Source of the DNA: Prostheceraeus crozeri
Taxonomy: Eukaryota; Platyhelminthes; Polycladida; Euryleptidae
Direction: 5' to 3'
DNA: 64,000 nucleotides
Assembly: GCA_907163375.1 (NCBI GenBank)
Contig: CAJQUW010001067.1
Coordinates: 62,001 to 126,000 of the forward strand
Shown here piece by piece: positions 1 to 8,442 of the stretch (the stretch's first letter is position 1; each line of letters starts with the position of its first letter). Position numbers and translations under genes: made by a program. The notes under the pieces were generated by a model. The model did not search any database. It was not told the origin of the DNA and worked only from the letters and a program-made list of their open reading frames with translations.

Positions 1-2
1 TT

Positions 3-1634
3 GCCTATCTTAAGTTAGATGTGTTTTTGCTGGCTGACGTTTTCCAAGAGTTTCGACGAGTGGCATTAGAAGAAGATAAATTAGATCCCGTCCACTTTGT
101 CAGTCTACCAGCCATGTCATTTAAGTCTGCTTTTAAAATGACTGGTGAGAGCATTCATCTCTTACAAGATCCAGAGATGTATAATTTATTTGAGCGAGGA
201 ATTCGCGGTGGTCTCACATTTGTAAATAAACATAGGTTAAAATCTGAAACAGTAGGTAATGATCATACCCATCTTAAGTATTATGACCAAAATTATTTGT
301 ATGGTAGTTCATTATCCAAACCGCTACCTCACTCTGAGTTTAGCTGGTTAGATGATAGTGAAATTCAACATTTCTCCAACCCTTCTAACATACTAGCAAT
401 TGCAGATGAAGGTGATTGGGGATATTATTTTGAGATAGATCTAATCTATCCAAATAATATTAAACATAAAACCGTAGATTTTCCACTCGCACCCGAATCA
501 GGTGAAGTGAGTAAAGATATGTTTTCCGACTTTATGAAACAATTTCATAAAGATTTAGAATCATGTGGACAACCCAAGTATAAGCCTTGCCGCAAACTTT
601 TGCTCACTCAATATGATAAAGAAAACTATCTAGTCCACTTTAGCATCTTAAAATTTTATTTAGAAATGGGCATGATTTTAAAAAGAGTTCACCGCATTAT
701 TAAATTTAGACAGAAAGCCTTCCTCAAACCCTACATAGATAGTAACAGCCAGAAACGTGCACTAGCCCAAAATAATTTTGAAAAAGATTTTTATAAATAT
801 AAGAACAACAGTCTATTTGGTAAGACGATGGAGGATGTTAGAAAGCGCGTAAACTACAAACTAGTTAATGATGATCAAAAGTATCACAAATTGACCTCAT
901 CACCTCTATTCATCGATAGAGACATAATCGATGAGGATCTTGTAGGTATTAAAATGATAAAATCTGAAGTTGAGTTGTGCAAACCCATCTATATTGGTCA
1001 AGCTGTTCTAGATTACTCCAAGCTTGAAATGTATCAACTCTTCTATAAAATACTAAAACCGTGTCCTCTCGTAAAAGAGGTTCGTTTGTTGGGTGGTGAC
1101 ACAGATAGTTTCTTTTTAGGTATTGCCACTCAAAAAGATTTAAATTTTAATGAAGTAGGAAAATCTTTAGAAAGATATTTTGATACATCAAATTATCCTG
1201 CTGATCATCCACTATACTCCATCAAAAATAAGGCCAAACTTGGTTGTTTTAAGGATGAAACAGCAGGGAAGGAGATAGCTGAAATGATTCTCCTCCGCCC
1301 TAAAATGTATTCTATGAAATTAAAGGATAGTGATGATAGCATTAAGCGCGCTAAAGGCATATCAAAATCCATTGTGCAAAACATGAAACATAAGAATTTC
1401 AAGGGAGCCTATAGAAATAAAAATATAACGTTTGTCAATATGACAATCTTAAAATCTAAGTCGCATGAGATCAAAACTTATACTTTTAAGAAACGGGCGC
1501 TTTCAGCATGGGAGGATAAGAGGTGTTGGATAGGACATAACATATCTCTTCCACATGGACATCCTGATACAGGCATACCATCACCCAAAAGAATTAAACC
1601 CACACTACCACATTCAGGAGACGTCTTAGCATAA
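3..1634 (+). CDS. Protein-primed family B DNA polymerase, C-terminal part (element A)
   Basis: The gene enters from the left edge of the window; the frame is already open at base 3, and the GTG at 21 is an internal Val, not a start. Counting from that Val, palm motif A is at about 89-95 (DxNxLYG type), motif B at 261-268 (KNNSLFGK) and motif C at 360-363 (DTDS). The C-terminal tail with KRALSAWEDKR followed by a PYGH-like LPHGH is typical of Polinton/adintovirus polymerases. The family replicates linear genomes from a protein primer. Exonuclease and N-terminal domains lie outside the window. No break is seen in the visible part. It converges on the minus-strand penton-like pseudogene. Confidence 0.93.
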   Translation, partial: AYLKLDVFLLADVFQEFRRVALEEDKLDPVHFVSLPAMSFKSAFKMTGESIHLLQDPEMYNLFERGIRGGLTFVNKHRLKSETVGNDHTHLKYYDQNYLYGSSLSKPLPHSEFSWLDDSEIQHFSNPSNILAIADEGDWGYYFEIDLIYPNNIKHKTVDFPLAPESGEVSKDMFSDFMKQFHKDLESCGQPKYKPCRKLLLTQYDKENYLVHFSILKFYLEMGMILKRVHRIIKFRQKAFLKPYIDSNSQKRALAQNNFEKDFYKYKNNSLFGKTMEDVRKRVNYKLVNDDQKYHKLTSSPLFIDRDIIDEDLVGIKMIKSEVELCKPIYIGQAVLDYSKLEMYQLFYKILKPCPLVKEVRLLGGDTDSFFLGIATQKDLNFNEVGKSLERYFDTSNYPADHPLYSIKNKAKLGCFKDETAGKEIAEMILLRPKMYSMKLKDSDDSIKRAKGISKSIVQNMKHKNFKGAYRNKNITFVNMTILKSKSHEIKTYTFKKRALSAWEDKRCWIGHNISLPHGHPDTGIPSPKRIKPTLPHSGDVLA

Positions 1635-1937
1635 TCATCCTTAACTTAATATTTTGATGTTGATTTCTGTAGATAAACATTGTTGTTTTATGTATCGCAT
1701 GAGATTGTTTTTTCCTTGTGAATATGTGTCCACATCTGTACATTCCCCATGTGATGACTTTTCCACTGAAAGACATTTTTCCTATCCCTGTATATTTCCA
1801 CCCTTCACGAAGTAAAGACTTTTTGTATATAGCAATGTTTATTGAAGTGCGCTCATGTATATATTTTCAGTGGATGTTGTATAAAGTCTATTGCTTCACA
1901 TTCATGTACATATTTCAATAAATATTGTATAAAGACT
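1635..1937. other. Convergent 3' intergenic region with poly(A)-type signal
   Basis: A short AT-rich gap lies between the polymerase stop and the end of the minus-strand penton-like pseudogene. AATAAA occurs at 1917-1922 on the plus strand. Two similar TGTATAAAG segments lie near 1877 and 1928. I see no gene here. Confidence 0.5.
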
Positions 1938-3458
1938 TCACTTTGTTTTCCGAAACACTAACGTTATGAGGGATTTAGTATCTTTCTCGTGGATGCACTC
2001 TTGTAAACCATTGGTAATTTTGATAGCAATAGAGGGTATCATTTGTTTGATGACGGGATGATAGAAAATAGATTCAAACATCTTCTCGACTATTCCATAT
2101 GAAGCGTCTTTATCATGAATGAAATCACGTAAAATGTATTCTTTTTTCTCACCAACAGAAATAGGTAGAATCAAATCACTTTGAATGTAAAGGTGCTGTT
2201 CATGTTTATCAAGTGTCATTGGTGTTTCTATACCAATCGTATGCGCAGCAGTAAACACTGTTTGTAGCATTGAAAAACCAAAGAGTTTCTTCAAATTTTT
2301 ACTCAATTGACATTGAATGTCATCGCCCAGTTTCAGAACAACGCGTTGATTTTCAATTGAAAACGAAATGTGGTGTGTCTTTACATCATATTTACTTTTC
2401 ATCACATGCTTCAACTTCTGTTGTATATAAGGATTTACTACATGAATGAAGCTTTCAACTGTATGATATAGACGCGGCATTATATTGATAGCAACTTTAG
2501 ATTCTTGATAAGACTGGTAAATTTTCTTGATGCGATCACCATAGATGTCCACCCACCATTCATCATTAACTGAATCAGCTTTAGTGTGATATTCATGAGA
2601 AGCATACACCAGATCGCTTCCAATAATAGGGGTTGGATGTCTTACAAAATGACGCAAGGTTGGAGAGAAATAAACTGTAAGTTTGTCATTATATTTCTAA
2701 ATAACCAACTTATTTTTGTCCGCCATAATTTTCTCTCCATACTTCTAACCCACAGTCTCATTCCATCGTTTTACTAACTCAATAAGTGATAAAGGTTGAA
2801 CACCACGCTTTTTCAAAATGATGCGTTCTTCACATTCTACAACATCTTCATCAAATATTTTAAATCTATAATGAAATTTGTTGATTCGATTTGAATAAAC
2901 TTTTTTAACATTTGCAGTAGCAATTGACGTTAGATGTAGTCCATGGCCAAAACCGAGATGCGGATAGAATTCATTATCCAACCTCAGTGTAAGACCTTTA
3001 GTAAAAGAATGAAAGCGGAGGAACTGTCTCCCACTCCAATGATAGATAGTAAACTCATAAGCTTTCTGATTTTTATTCTTCATGATGGAAGTATTACCAC
3101 TGTTGAATGCCTTAATAATTTTCTCATTCCCAAATGGTTCATAAGAATCTGATTTTATCTGAATCCATTCATAGTTCCACTTTCCATCTGATGTTAAATT
3201 GTATGGGAACTGGAATGCATTATTCATCGTTATTCCATCATGGGTGCGAGGAGTCAATATCATTTCTTCCAAATCATTCACATTCTGAATATTGCTATCA
3301 TAGCAAATACTAGAAACGCCAACCTCTCATTCACCTTCTAAATGTAGTGGGCGATTTAATTCTACTCGATAGTCTGATGGTTTATTTTTGGGAAATTTAT
3401 TCATAGAAGCATTACTGGGTAAGTAGATTAGAAACGAGTCCTTATTTTCACTTTCCAT
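1938..3458 (-). pseudogene. Second penton-like protein gene, broken by three in-frame stops (element A)
   Basis: One reading frame runs from an ATG at 3458 to 1938 (507 codons) and is cut only by TGA at 3327-3329, TAG at 2745-2747 and TAG at 2697-2699, with no frameshift. The N-terminus has the LPSNAS...FPKN...LEGE pattern seen in Polinton penton/minor-capsid-like proteins. The first stop falls where the neighbouring intact paralogue has the Trp of GNWEVGV. The C-terminus (YIQSDL...VG...I.I.I.NG...LVFR) matches the ending of that paralogue. It is therefore a paralogue of the gene at 3498-4895. The family assignment rests on pattern recognition; the stops are read directly. Confidence 0.75.
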
Positions 3459-3497
3459 ATTATTCACATTGGAAAAATATATTAGCATACTTTTGCA

Positions 3498-4895
3498 TTA
3501 ACTCTTCATTCGGAAATGGAGTGTGATACTTGTCACAGCATCTTTATGAAAAGGAATCAACGCACCAGCATCGTCATAAATGGCAATATCAATTTGTGGG
3601 ATGTAGTTTGATTTCAGCTTTGTATAATGCACTTTCTTGAAAGTATGCTCAGATAAAATACTGCAGCTTTTTGGCTGGTATGGTATCATTGCTAGCAATG
3701 GAGCTTCAACATCTCCCACACGTACATCTTCACCAATATTGGAATATATCTGAAAATAGTTAATACGACGCGATAGCGACATGTCTGCGCTAGCTTTGGT
3801 TACAGTACCACTTTTAAAGATATTTTGGTCAAAACCCAAAATGTCCATTACAGTTTTATCCATAATTAGTTCAATACCTTTTCCACTTATAGTGAGAGAC
3901 AAAACACCTTCTTTTTCAGAAAATGAAATATGTTGCTCATTAATCACTTCATTTAAATAATCTACAACCAATTTAACCGAAGTAATAATGCGAGGTATCA
4001 ACACTCTTGTTTCATGTAAGATACCACCTAAAGGCTCTACACACTTTCTGTATAAAGATACGGTCCACTCTGTATCAAATTGATTTGACCTTTCACATGG
4101 TAAATGTTGCATATCAGATTTTCCATGAACAGCTGCAGAACGATGTCGTAAGAACTGATGAAAATCTTTTGAACAAACTAATACTAGATCATCATCATTT
4201 AATTTACTTATTGCAATATGATTAGATGATTTGATATAAGTCAATGTTGCCACTTGTTTACCATCAACTCGAAGGAGATAATTAAATTTCTTCAATAATG
4301 TTTCAGGAGTCATGTTTGTCTTTCTTGGCTTAATCACAATCTTCTTTACCAACGTCTTCTGATTTCTTGGAATAAGATCTACATAATAAGCTTCCTCTCG
4401 ATATATTAACTGTTTATGACCACTTATGTGGTAATTAACGTTAAAATTATCATAGCTTGTTAAGGCGCTAGCGAGGTAACCTAAATCATTTCTTAAACTT
4501 GGACTTAAACCAACAATCCAATCTTTCTCAACTACATGATTTACATAAGTATAATCATCATTGTGCGGAGTAAATTGGACAATATGTTTACACGCTTTAT
4601 TCAAGAAATCATATATAAACTTTTTACATGATAAGAGATCTTTCTTTGGCCACTGTGGAATGTATACTCGGCACCCCTTTTCACATTGGTAAGCAGCTGT
4701 ACGTCTCATATTAATAGTCATCACCTCATGATCAAAAGTATAGACACAGTTGCTATAAACAAGTTGAGTGACACCCACTTCCCAATTTCCATTTAGCTGT
4801 TGTGCATGATCAATGGGAGTAGAAAAGAGTGCGGCTCGATTACTAGCAAATCTCTTTGTAGCCGCATTGCTAAGCAAAATATGATAAAACGACAT
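3498..4895 (-). CDS. Penton-like / minor capsid protein (element A)
   Basis: An intact 465-residue protein. Its N-terminus (MSFYHILLSNAA...) leads to the GNWEVGVTQLVYSN motif at about 36-49, typical of Polinton proteins thought to be the penton/minor capsid component. The C-terminus is beta-rich and ends in a LHFRMKS tail. In this family the protein would occupy particle vertices together with the hexon-like major capsid protein. It is the only unbroken member of the pair in this element. It starts 35 bp from the divergent plus-strand ATG at 4931, so the two may share a promoter region. No signal peptide is seen. Confidence 0.72.
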   Translation of the reverse strand: MSFYHILLSNAATKRFASNRAALFSTPIDHAQQLNGNWEVGVTQLVYSNCVYTFDHEVMTINMRRTAAYQCEKGCRVYIPQWPKKDLLSCKKFIYDFLNKACKHIVQFTPHNDDYTYVNHVVEKDWIVGLSPSLRNDLGYLASALTSYDNFNVNYHISGHKQLIYREEAYYVDLIPRNQKTLVKKIVIKPRKTNMTPETLLKKFNYLLRVDGKQVATLTYIKSSNHIAISKLNDDDLVLVCSKDFHQFLRHRSAAVHGKSDMQHLPCERSNQFDTEWTVSLYRKCVEPLGGILHETRVLIPRIITSVKLVVDYLNEVINEQHISFSEKEGVLSLTISGKGIELIMDKTVMDILGFDQNIFKSGTVTKASADMSLSRRINYFQIYSNIGEDVRVGDVEAPLLAMIPYQPKSCSILSEHTFKKVHYTKLKSNYIPQIDIAIYDDAGALIPFHKDAVTSITLHFRMKS

Positions 4896-4930
4896 TTTTA
4901 TATTGCTGATCTGCGGCTTTGCATAACATC

Positions 4931-5224
4931 ATGAAGACTTGGATTTTGGACTCTCTACAATATATCAGAGTTGATCGTGATGGAAACGTACACTTCAAAA
5001 ATTCTCATGGTCATACATCAAGAGGTATTACATTAACATGGCGACAATTTGTCAACCTCGATGATATCATGAGGGATTTGGAATATTTTGAAACATTAAG
5101 ATTCATCTCCTTGGGTGATCAAGTTTGGCTTCAACATTACAGAAATGAAATTCAAATCTGCCATTCTCATTCCACAAACTGTTTCTCATTTCGCAAATAC
5201 AATTGGGAGAAGTATAGAAGATAG
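4931..5224 (+). CDS. Small beta-rich protein, possible PC4-like; paralogue of next gene
   Basis: From the ATG at 4931 the protein is 97 residues. It has a WILDSLQ start, a DGNVHFK strand, then RGITLTWRQFVNL and an IMRDL helix, followed by a second strand-rich half (GDQVWLQ...FSFRKYN). The GITLTWRQF-helix segment resembles the last strand and helix of the PC4/p15 ssDNA-binding coactivator fold, but the similarity is short and not decisive. It is clearly related to the protein at 5310-5579 (shared LDSLQ.I, DxNV.FK, IM.DL.YF, HS positions), so a tandem duplication is likely. It lies on the plus strand immediately before the TBP-like gene. Confidence 0.62.
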   Translation: MKTWILDSLQYIRVDRDGNVHFKNSHGHTSRGITLTWRQFVNLDDIMRDLEYFETLRFISLGDQVWLQHYRNEIQICHSHSTNCFSFRKYNWEKYRR

Positions 5225-5309
5225 ATACATCGCTCCATCATGAAATTTATTCGTCGTGAGTTCATCGCCCTACTATGCAAATCTTAATCAGACATGACTA
5301 CCACGCACC

Positions 5310-5579
5310 ATGAGTTGGAAATTAGATTCCCTACAACGTATTGAAACGGATCATGATCGAAACGTCTATTTCAAAGATTCAACTGGAAATGTGAGAAGAG
5401 AGTTTGCTTTATCTTATCGTCATTTTCAATCTCTACATCATATCATGAAGGATTTGAAATACTTCTATATGAAAAGACATTCACGTATTGGAAATCGCAT
5501 CTGGCTGCGCGTCAACAATCGGCGAATTCAACTCTATCATTCCCAACTTCATACTAACTTCACTTTTTCATCAAGGTAG
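5310..5579 (+). CDS. Small beta-rich protein, duplicate of upstream gene; possible PC4-like
   Basis: An 89-residue protein starting at an ATG. It repeats the upstream protein's plan: WKLDSLQ.I, NVYFKDS, a strand plus YRHFQSL, IMKDLKYF, then IGNRIWL and FTFSS. Divergence from its sister is considerable but the conserved positions run through the whole length, so this is an old duplication kept in frame. It is basic. It sits 53 bp before the ATG of the TBP-like gene and may work with it in transcription; that is inference from position and weak fold resemblance. It could also be an unrelated Polinton-specific small protein. Confidence 0.62.
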   Translation: MSWKLDSLQRIETDHDRNVYFKDSTGNVRREFALSYRHFQSLHHIMKDLKYFYMKRHSRIGNRIWLRVNNRRIQLYHSQLHTNFTFSSR

Positions 5580-5589
5580 TTGGTAAAAG

Positions 5590-5598
5590 TATAAAAGG
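5590..5598 (+). promoter_or_regulatory. TATA box before the TBP-like gene
   Basis: TATAAAAGG at 5590-5598 matches the RNA polymerase II TATA consensus. It lies 43 bp upstream of the ATG at 5633, leaving room for a very short 5' leader. It is the best TATA match seen in element A. Confidence 0.65.
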
Positions 5599-5632
5599 AA
5601 GGTACATCACTCAATTTACTCATTCTTTCATC

Positions 5633-6178
5633 ATGAAGCGTCATCGCTACACCATCGTCAACATTCTCCGTCGCTTCAGACTCTACACCAAAATCGATCT
5701 CACAACATTACACCAACACCTTCCAAACAGCAAGTATTACCCGGGCCGACCTCAAATGTTAGTGGTGAAGATGAACAATTCACGGAATCTTCAACTCTTC
5801 CCAAATGGGACTGTACAGATTCTCGGCGCCCTTTCTCATTCATCGGCGCAGTCAATGCGCTTAGAGCTACAAAGACTACTACGTCGGATATGGAAGAGGG
5901 AGAGGTGTGTGATGTCGAATCTGACTGTGGACAATATGGTGATCTCTACTCAATTGAGTGACAGTCTATCATTTTTGAAGAATCGTACCAGCAGTTACAA
6001 TTTGTGTTATGAACCCGAACTTTTTCCTGCAGCTCTCATTAGTTGTTGGTTACCTGTGCATGTGGCAATCTTTCATAATAGTAAAGTGATCATTACTGGA
6101 CTAAAATCTCATGTACAAGCAAATGTGATCCTAGACTATCTCATTGAGTATGTACGTACCCAGCGGATTGTAAAATAA
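5633..6178 (+). CDS. TATA-binding-protein-like factor encoded by a Polinton
   Basis: A 181-residue protein, the size of the bare TBP core with almost no N-terminal extension. Two imperfect repeats are visible. Repeat 1 is about 7-85: TIVNILRRF...IDL, NSKYYPGRPQMLVVK, LFPNGTVQILGA, then a QS helix. Repeat 2 is about 95-175: SNLTVDNMV, the hallmark YEPELFPA at 126-133, VAIFHNSKVIITG, then a helix. F56 and F147 fall where TBP has DNA-kinking phenylalanines; the partner aromatics are less clear (possibly W87 in repeat 1, none obvious in repeat 2). Expected role: binding TATA promoters to recruit or redirect host RNA polymerase II. It has its own TATA box at 5590 and lies next to two small possible PC4-like proteins. 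It lacks introns and sits among viral-type genes, so capture from a host is likely. TBP homology is strong; the role is inferred. Confidence 0.88.
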   Translation: MKRHRYTIVNILRRFRLYTKIDLTTLHQHLPNSKYYPGRPQMLVVKMNNSRNLQLFPNGTVQILGALSHSSAQSMRLELQRLLRRIWKRERCVMSNLTVDNMVISTQLSDSLSFLKNRTSSYNLCYEPELFPAALISCWLPVHVAIFHNSKVIITGLKSHVQANVILDYLIEYVRTQRIVK

Positions 6179-6204
6179 AAAACAATTTTTCCAACATGAT
6201 GTTT

Positions 6205-6666
6205 TTATTTCAAATCATGATAGAACTTACAAATCATTTTTTCATTAGAGGATGGATTACATGAAAAGTTTTGAATAATAGATGCAAATCGAGATACATG
6301 TAAACGTTTTAAGATGAAGTACAGTACAAAAGCACCCCACGTTGATGAAAGTGGATGTTGTAGTATGCGTTCATTTCGCTGATATTGACGCGTATGTTTT
6401 CTCAACCACTGCTGTGTTGGTATATTTGGAGGTTGAGCAAGAGAGTCAAATAGTTCACCACGTCGGTCTTCTCCAATAAAGATCGCTTTCCAATGCTCAC
6501 CGCCTAAATTCTGCGAATGAGTGTTTAGCACAATAAAGATGGGATAGTGATTTACTGCAGGTGGTAAGGTATCGAGTGAATAGACATTATCGAAAGATTT
6601 CAACGTCGCTTCGTCTGCATTACGCTGCACTTTAGTCTTAATATCGTCAGCAGTCAACCAACTCAT
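6205..6666 (-). CDS. Adenain-like cysteine protease with the catalytic Cys replaced by Trp
   Basis: The 153-residue length and motifs fit the adenovirus-type maturation protease of Polintons: GGEHWKAIFI with His58, LFDSL with Asp74, and the segment LSSTWGAFVLYFI where the family has a CG pair. Residue 110, the expected nucleophile, is Trp, encoded by TGG (plus strand 6337-6339). The protein should therefore lack protease activity unless the base is a sequencing error. The rest of the frame is intact. Its ATG overlaps the stop of the major capsid gene (TAATG), so the two are probably co-expressed. In intact relatives the enzyme matures capsid proteins. Confidence 0.85.
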   Translation of the reverse strand: MSWLTADDIKTKVQRNADEATLKSFDNVYSLDTLPPAVNHYPIFIVLNTHSQNLGGEHWKAIFIGEDRRGELFDSLAQPPNIPTQQWLRKHTRQYQRNERILQHPLSSTWGAFVLYFILKRLHVSRFASIIQNFSCNPSSNEKMICKFYHDLK

Positions 6667-7943
6667 TAACGATTATACTGAAGAATCACGTCACGATACT
6701 TTGTAATTTCAATATTTGAATCGAAGACTGCATAAATTAATACATTGATCGTCTCAGGTAGTGTTCTTTTGAACGTCAAATCCAAACGAATATTATGAGG
6801 CACGTTCGCTTGACGATAGGGTGCACTAATATCGCTGTCAGCAGTCAAATCAAATGCATAAATAGTATATCCACTCTTAAACTCTTTCATAGTCAGTCCG
6901 TTGGTATCATCCGTATTGTAAAAGCCAAAGACATCCATAAAATCAACATAACTGCGCATAAATTGATCCGAAGCAAAATCTGGTTTGTAGGGTGGACCAG
7001 GATGACTCACACCATTTACACGTAAAGCAATTTCACTTAACTGATTGTGTTTAAAATTGAAAGGATTCTTCTTTATATTACCATTAAATGCATCATTTTC
7101 AACCATTGCTACCATGAGGAGCTTCGGTGCTTCCGATGGAAAGAGGCCATCTTTCATGAAACTCTTTTGATCTTTCGGAATTGTAAAGGTGAGAAGCTTT
7201 GTATGCTGAACGGGGTAAATGGCATTTTGGCGGTTAAGGCCTTCAGCATGCCCTCTAATGACACTTGGATTCGGTACTACTCGACGAATGTAAAGTGCAA
7301 TATCTTCCACATGAATTCTAAAATTGTCAACTTTAGCAAATGCATTCAGCGCAAATTCAGGCTTATTCAATGTCAGCTTGAGTCGCATGCTGGTATTACA
7401 GAGTAAAAACTTTGACTGTCTAAAGAAGTCTAAATTCAGCGGACCATATAGCTGACATACTTTACTATCTTTAATCATAGCAGATCGCTTTACAAAGCCA
7501 CTGTTTGTTTCAACATCAAATTTTCCTGCTTCATCTCTGTACCATCCCATGGCTTCCATATGACTTTTTTGTGCTGCTGGATGAAACTGTGATACATGAT
7601 TGAAATATGATTTATAGGGATAATCGCTTTGACCACCTTCCACCTGCTGCTCTCCAATCGTTAGAGAAACATCGCGAAGTAATGTAGTCAATGGTAAATT
7701 GTTCAGTCCAACTTTATGTGCATCGTCAATAGCAGTTCCATCTGCTTGCTGAATTCTAAACCTCAAATCAAGCATCGCATAACTCAAATCTATGTAGTCA
7801 TCACTACCACCAGGAATAACAAATTCAATGGAGCCAGCATTCTCAGCTGTTCGAGGATGATAATCTACAATACTTGAACTAAGAATATCTGTCTGTATGG
7901 CTTGTTGATCAAACAAACAAAAACCGGAAGTTTTACACTCCAT
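6666..7943 (-). CDS. Hexon-like major capsid protein (double jelly roll, element A)
   Basis: An intact 425-residue protein. It matches the family often annotated in animals as F54H12.2-like, now understood as the Polinton/adintovirus major capsid protein. Visible signatures are VDYHPRTAENAGSIEFVIPG, DDYIDLS at 48-54, SLTIGEQQV.GG...YPYKSY, and a C-terminal beta-rich domain with a FGFYNTDDTNG loop. The length suits a compact double jelly roll protein. It lies between the basic pX-like gene and the protease, a typical capsid cluster. The initiator ATG at 7943 is the first in the frame. Confidence 0.9.
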   Translation of the reverse strand: MECKTSGFCLFDQQAIQTDILSSSIVDYHPRTAENAGSIEFVIPGGSDDYIDLSYAMLDLRFRIQQADGTAIDDAHKVGLNNLPLTTLLRDVSLTIGEQQVEGGQSDYPYKSYFNHVSQFHPAAQKSHMEAMGWYRDEAGKFDVETNSGFVKRSAMIKDSKVCQLYGPLNLDFFRQSKFLLCNTSMRLKLTLNKPEFALNAFAKVDNFRIHVEDIALYIRRVVPNPSVIRGHAEGLNRQNAIYPVQHTKLLTFTIPKDQKSFMKDGLFPSEAPKLLMVAMVENDAFNGNIKKNPFNFKHNQLSEIALRVNGVSHPGPPYKPDFASDQFMRSYVDFMDVFGFYNTDDTNGLTMKEFKSGYTIYAFDLTADSDISAPYRQANVPHNIRLDLTFKRTLPETINVLIYAVFDSNIEITKYRDVILQYNR

Positions 7944-7945
7944 GA

Positions 7946-8401
7946 TTAAAAGTTATAGCAGCGTCGTCGTTTAACGCCTGATGAATGATTAGAGCCTCTA
8001 CGACGTTTGCGTGAATGCCTTTTGACTGAAGATCGCACCTTACCAGCTCCGCGATGTTTCCTCCTTCCTTTTTTCATTCGTTTAGGTGATTTCTTTCCTT
8101 GAGTAACACCAGCAAAGGTCTGCTTCAATGTTTTTAAACCGCGTTCCTTCCCACGATTCAACAAACTGCTCTTAAAACTTCTACCTCTGGAAAGATCACT
8201 AGCAACATCACCAGCAAAGCCAACGGCATTACTTAAAACATTTCGTTTTAAAGATCTACCGACATTGGATATGAGAGGTGCTACAACAGATTTCAGTGCA
8301 CCAAGTATGCTACCTCCACGTTGGCGGCGAGCGCCGATGTAAATTTGTCCTCCACCACTTACATAGGAGGGTCGTGAATAAAATGAGGCAGTTGGATTCA
8401 T
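7946..8401 (-). CDS. Basic minor capsid/core protein, pX/pVI-like
   Basis: A 151-residue protein. The N-terminus (SFYSRPSYVSGGGQIY) precedes an RQRGG turn and an amphipathic segment (SILGALKSVVAPLI). A long Lys/Arg-rich C-terminus follows, ending in KRRRCYNF. A GG site followed by an amphipathic helix and a basic tail is the pattern of adenovirus pVI/pX-like proteins and of small Polinton capsid genes. It would bind DNA or the inner capsid; the GG may be a protease site, though this element's protease looks dead. It lies 2 bp before the capsid gene start. Confidence 0.65.
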   Translation of the reverse strand: MNPTASFYSRPSYVSGGGQIYIGARRQRGGSILGALKSVVAPLISNVGRSLKRNVLSNAVGFAGDVASDLSRGRSFKSSLLNRGKERGLKTLKQTFAGVTQGKKSPKRMKKGRRKHRGAGKVRSSVKRHSRKRRRGSNHSSGVKRRRCYNF

Positions 8402-8442
8402 AGCTCAAACCCTAAACATTGTTAGTTACAACTTTGCATGAA

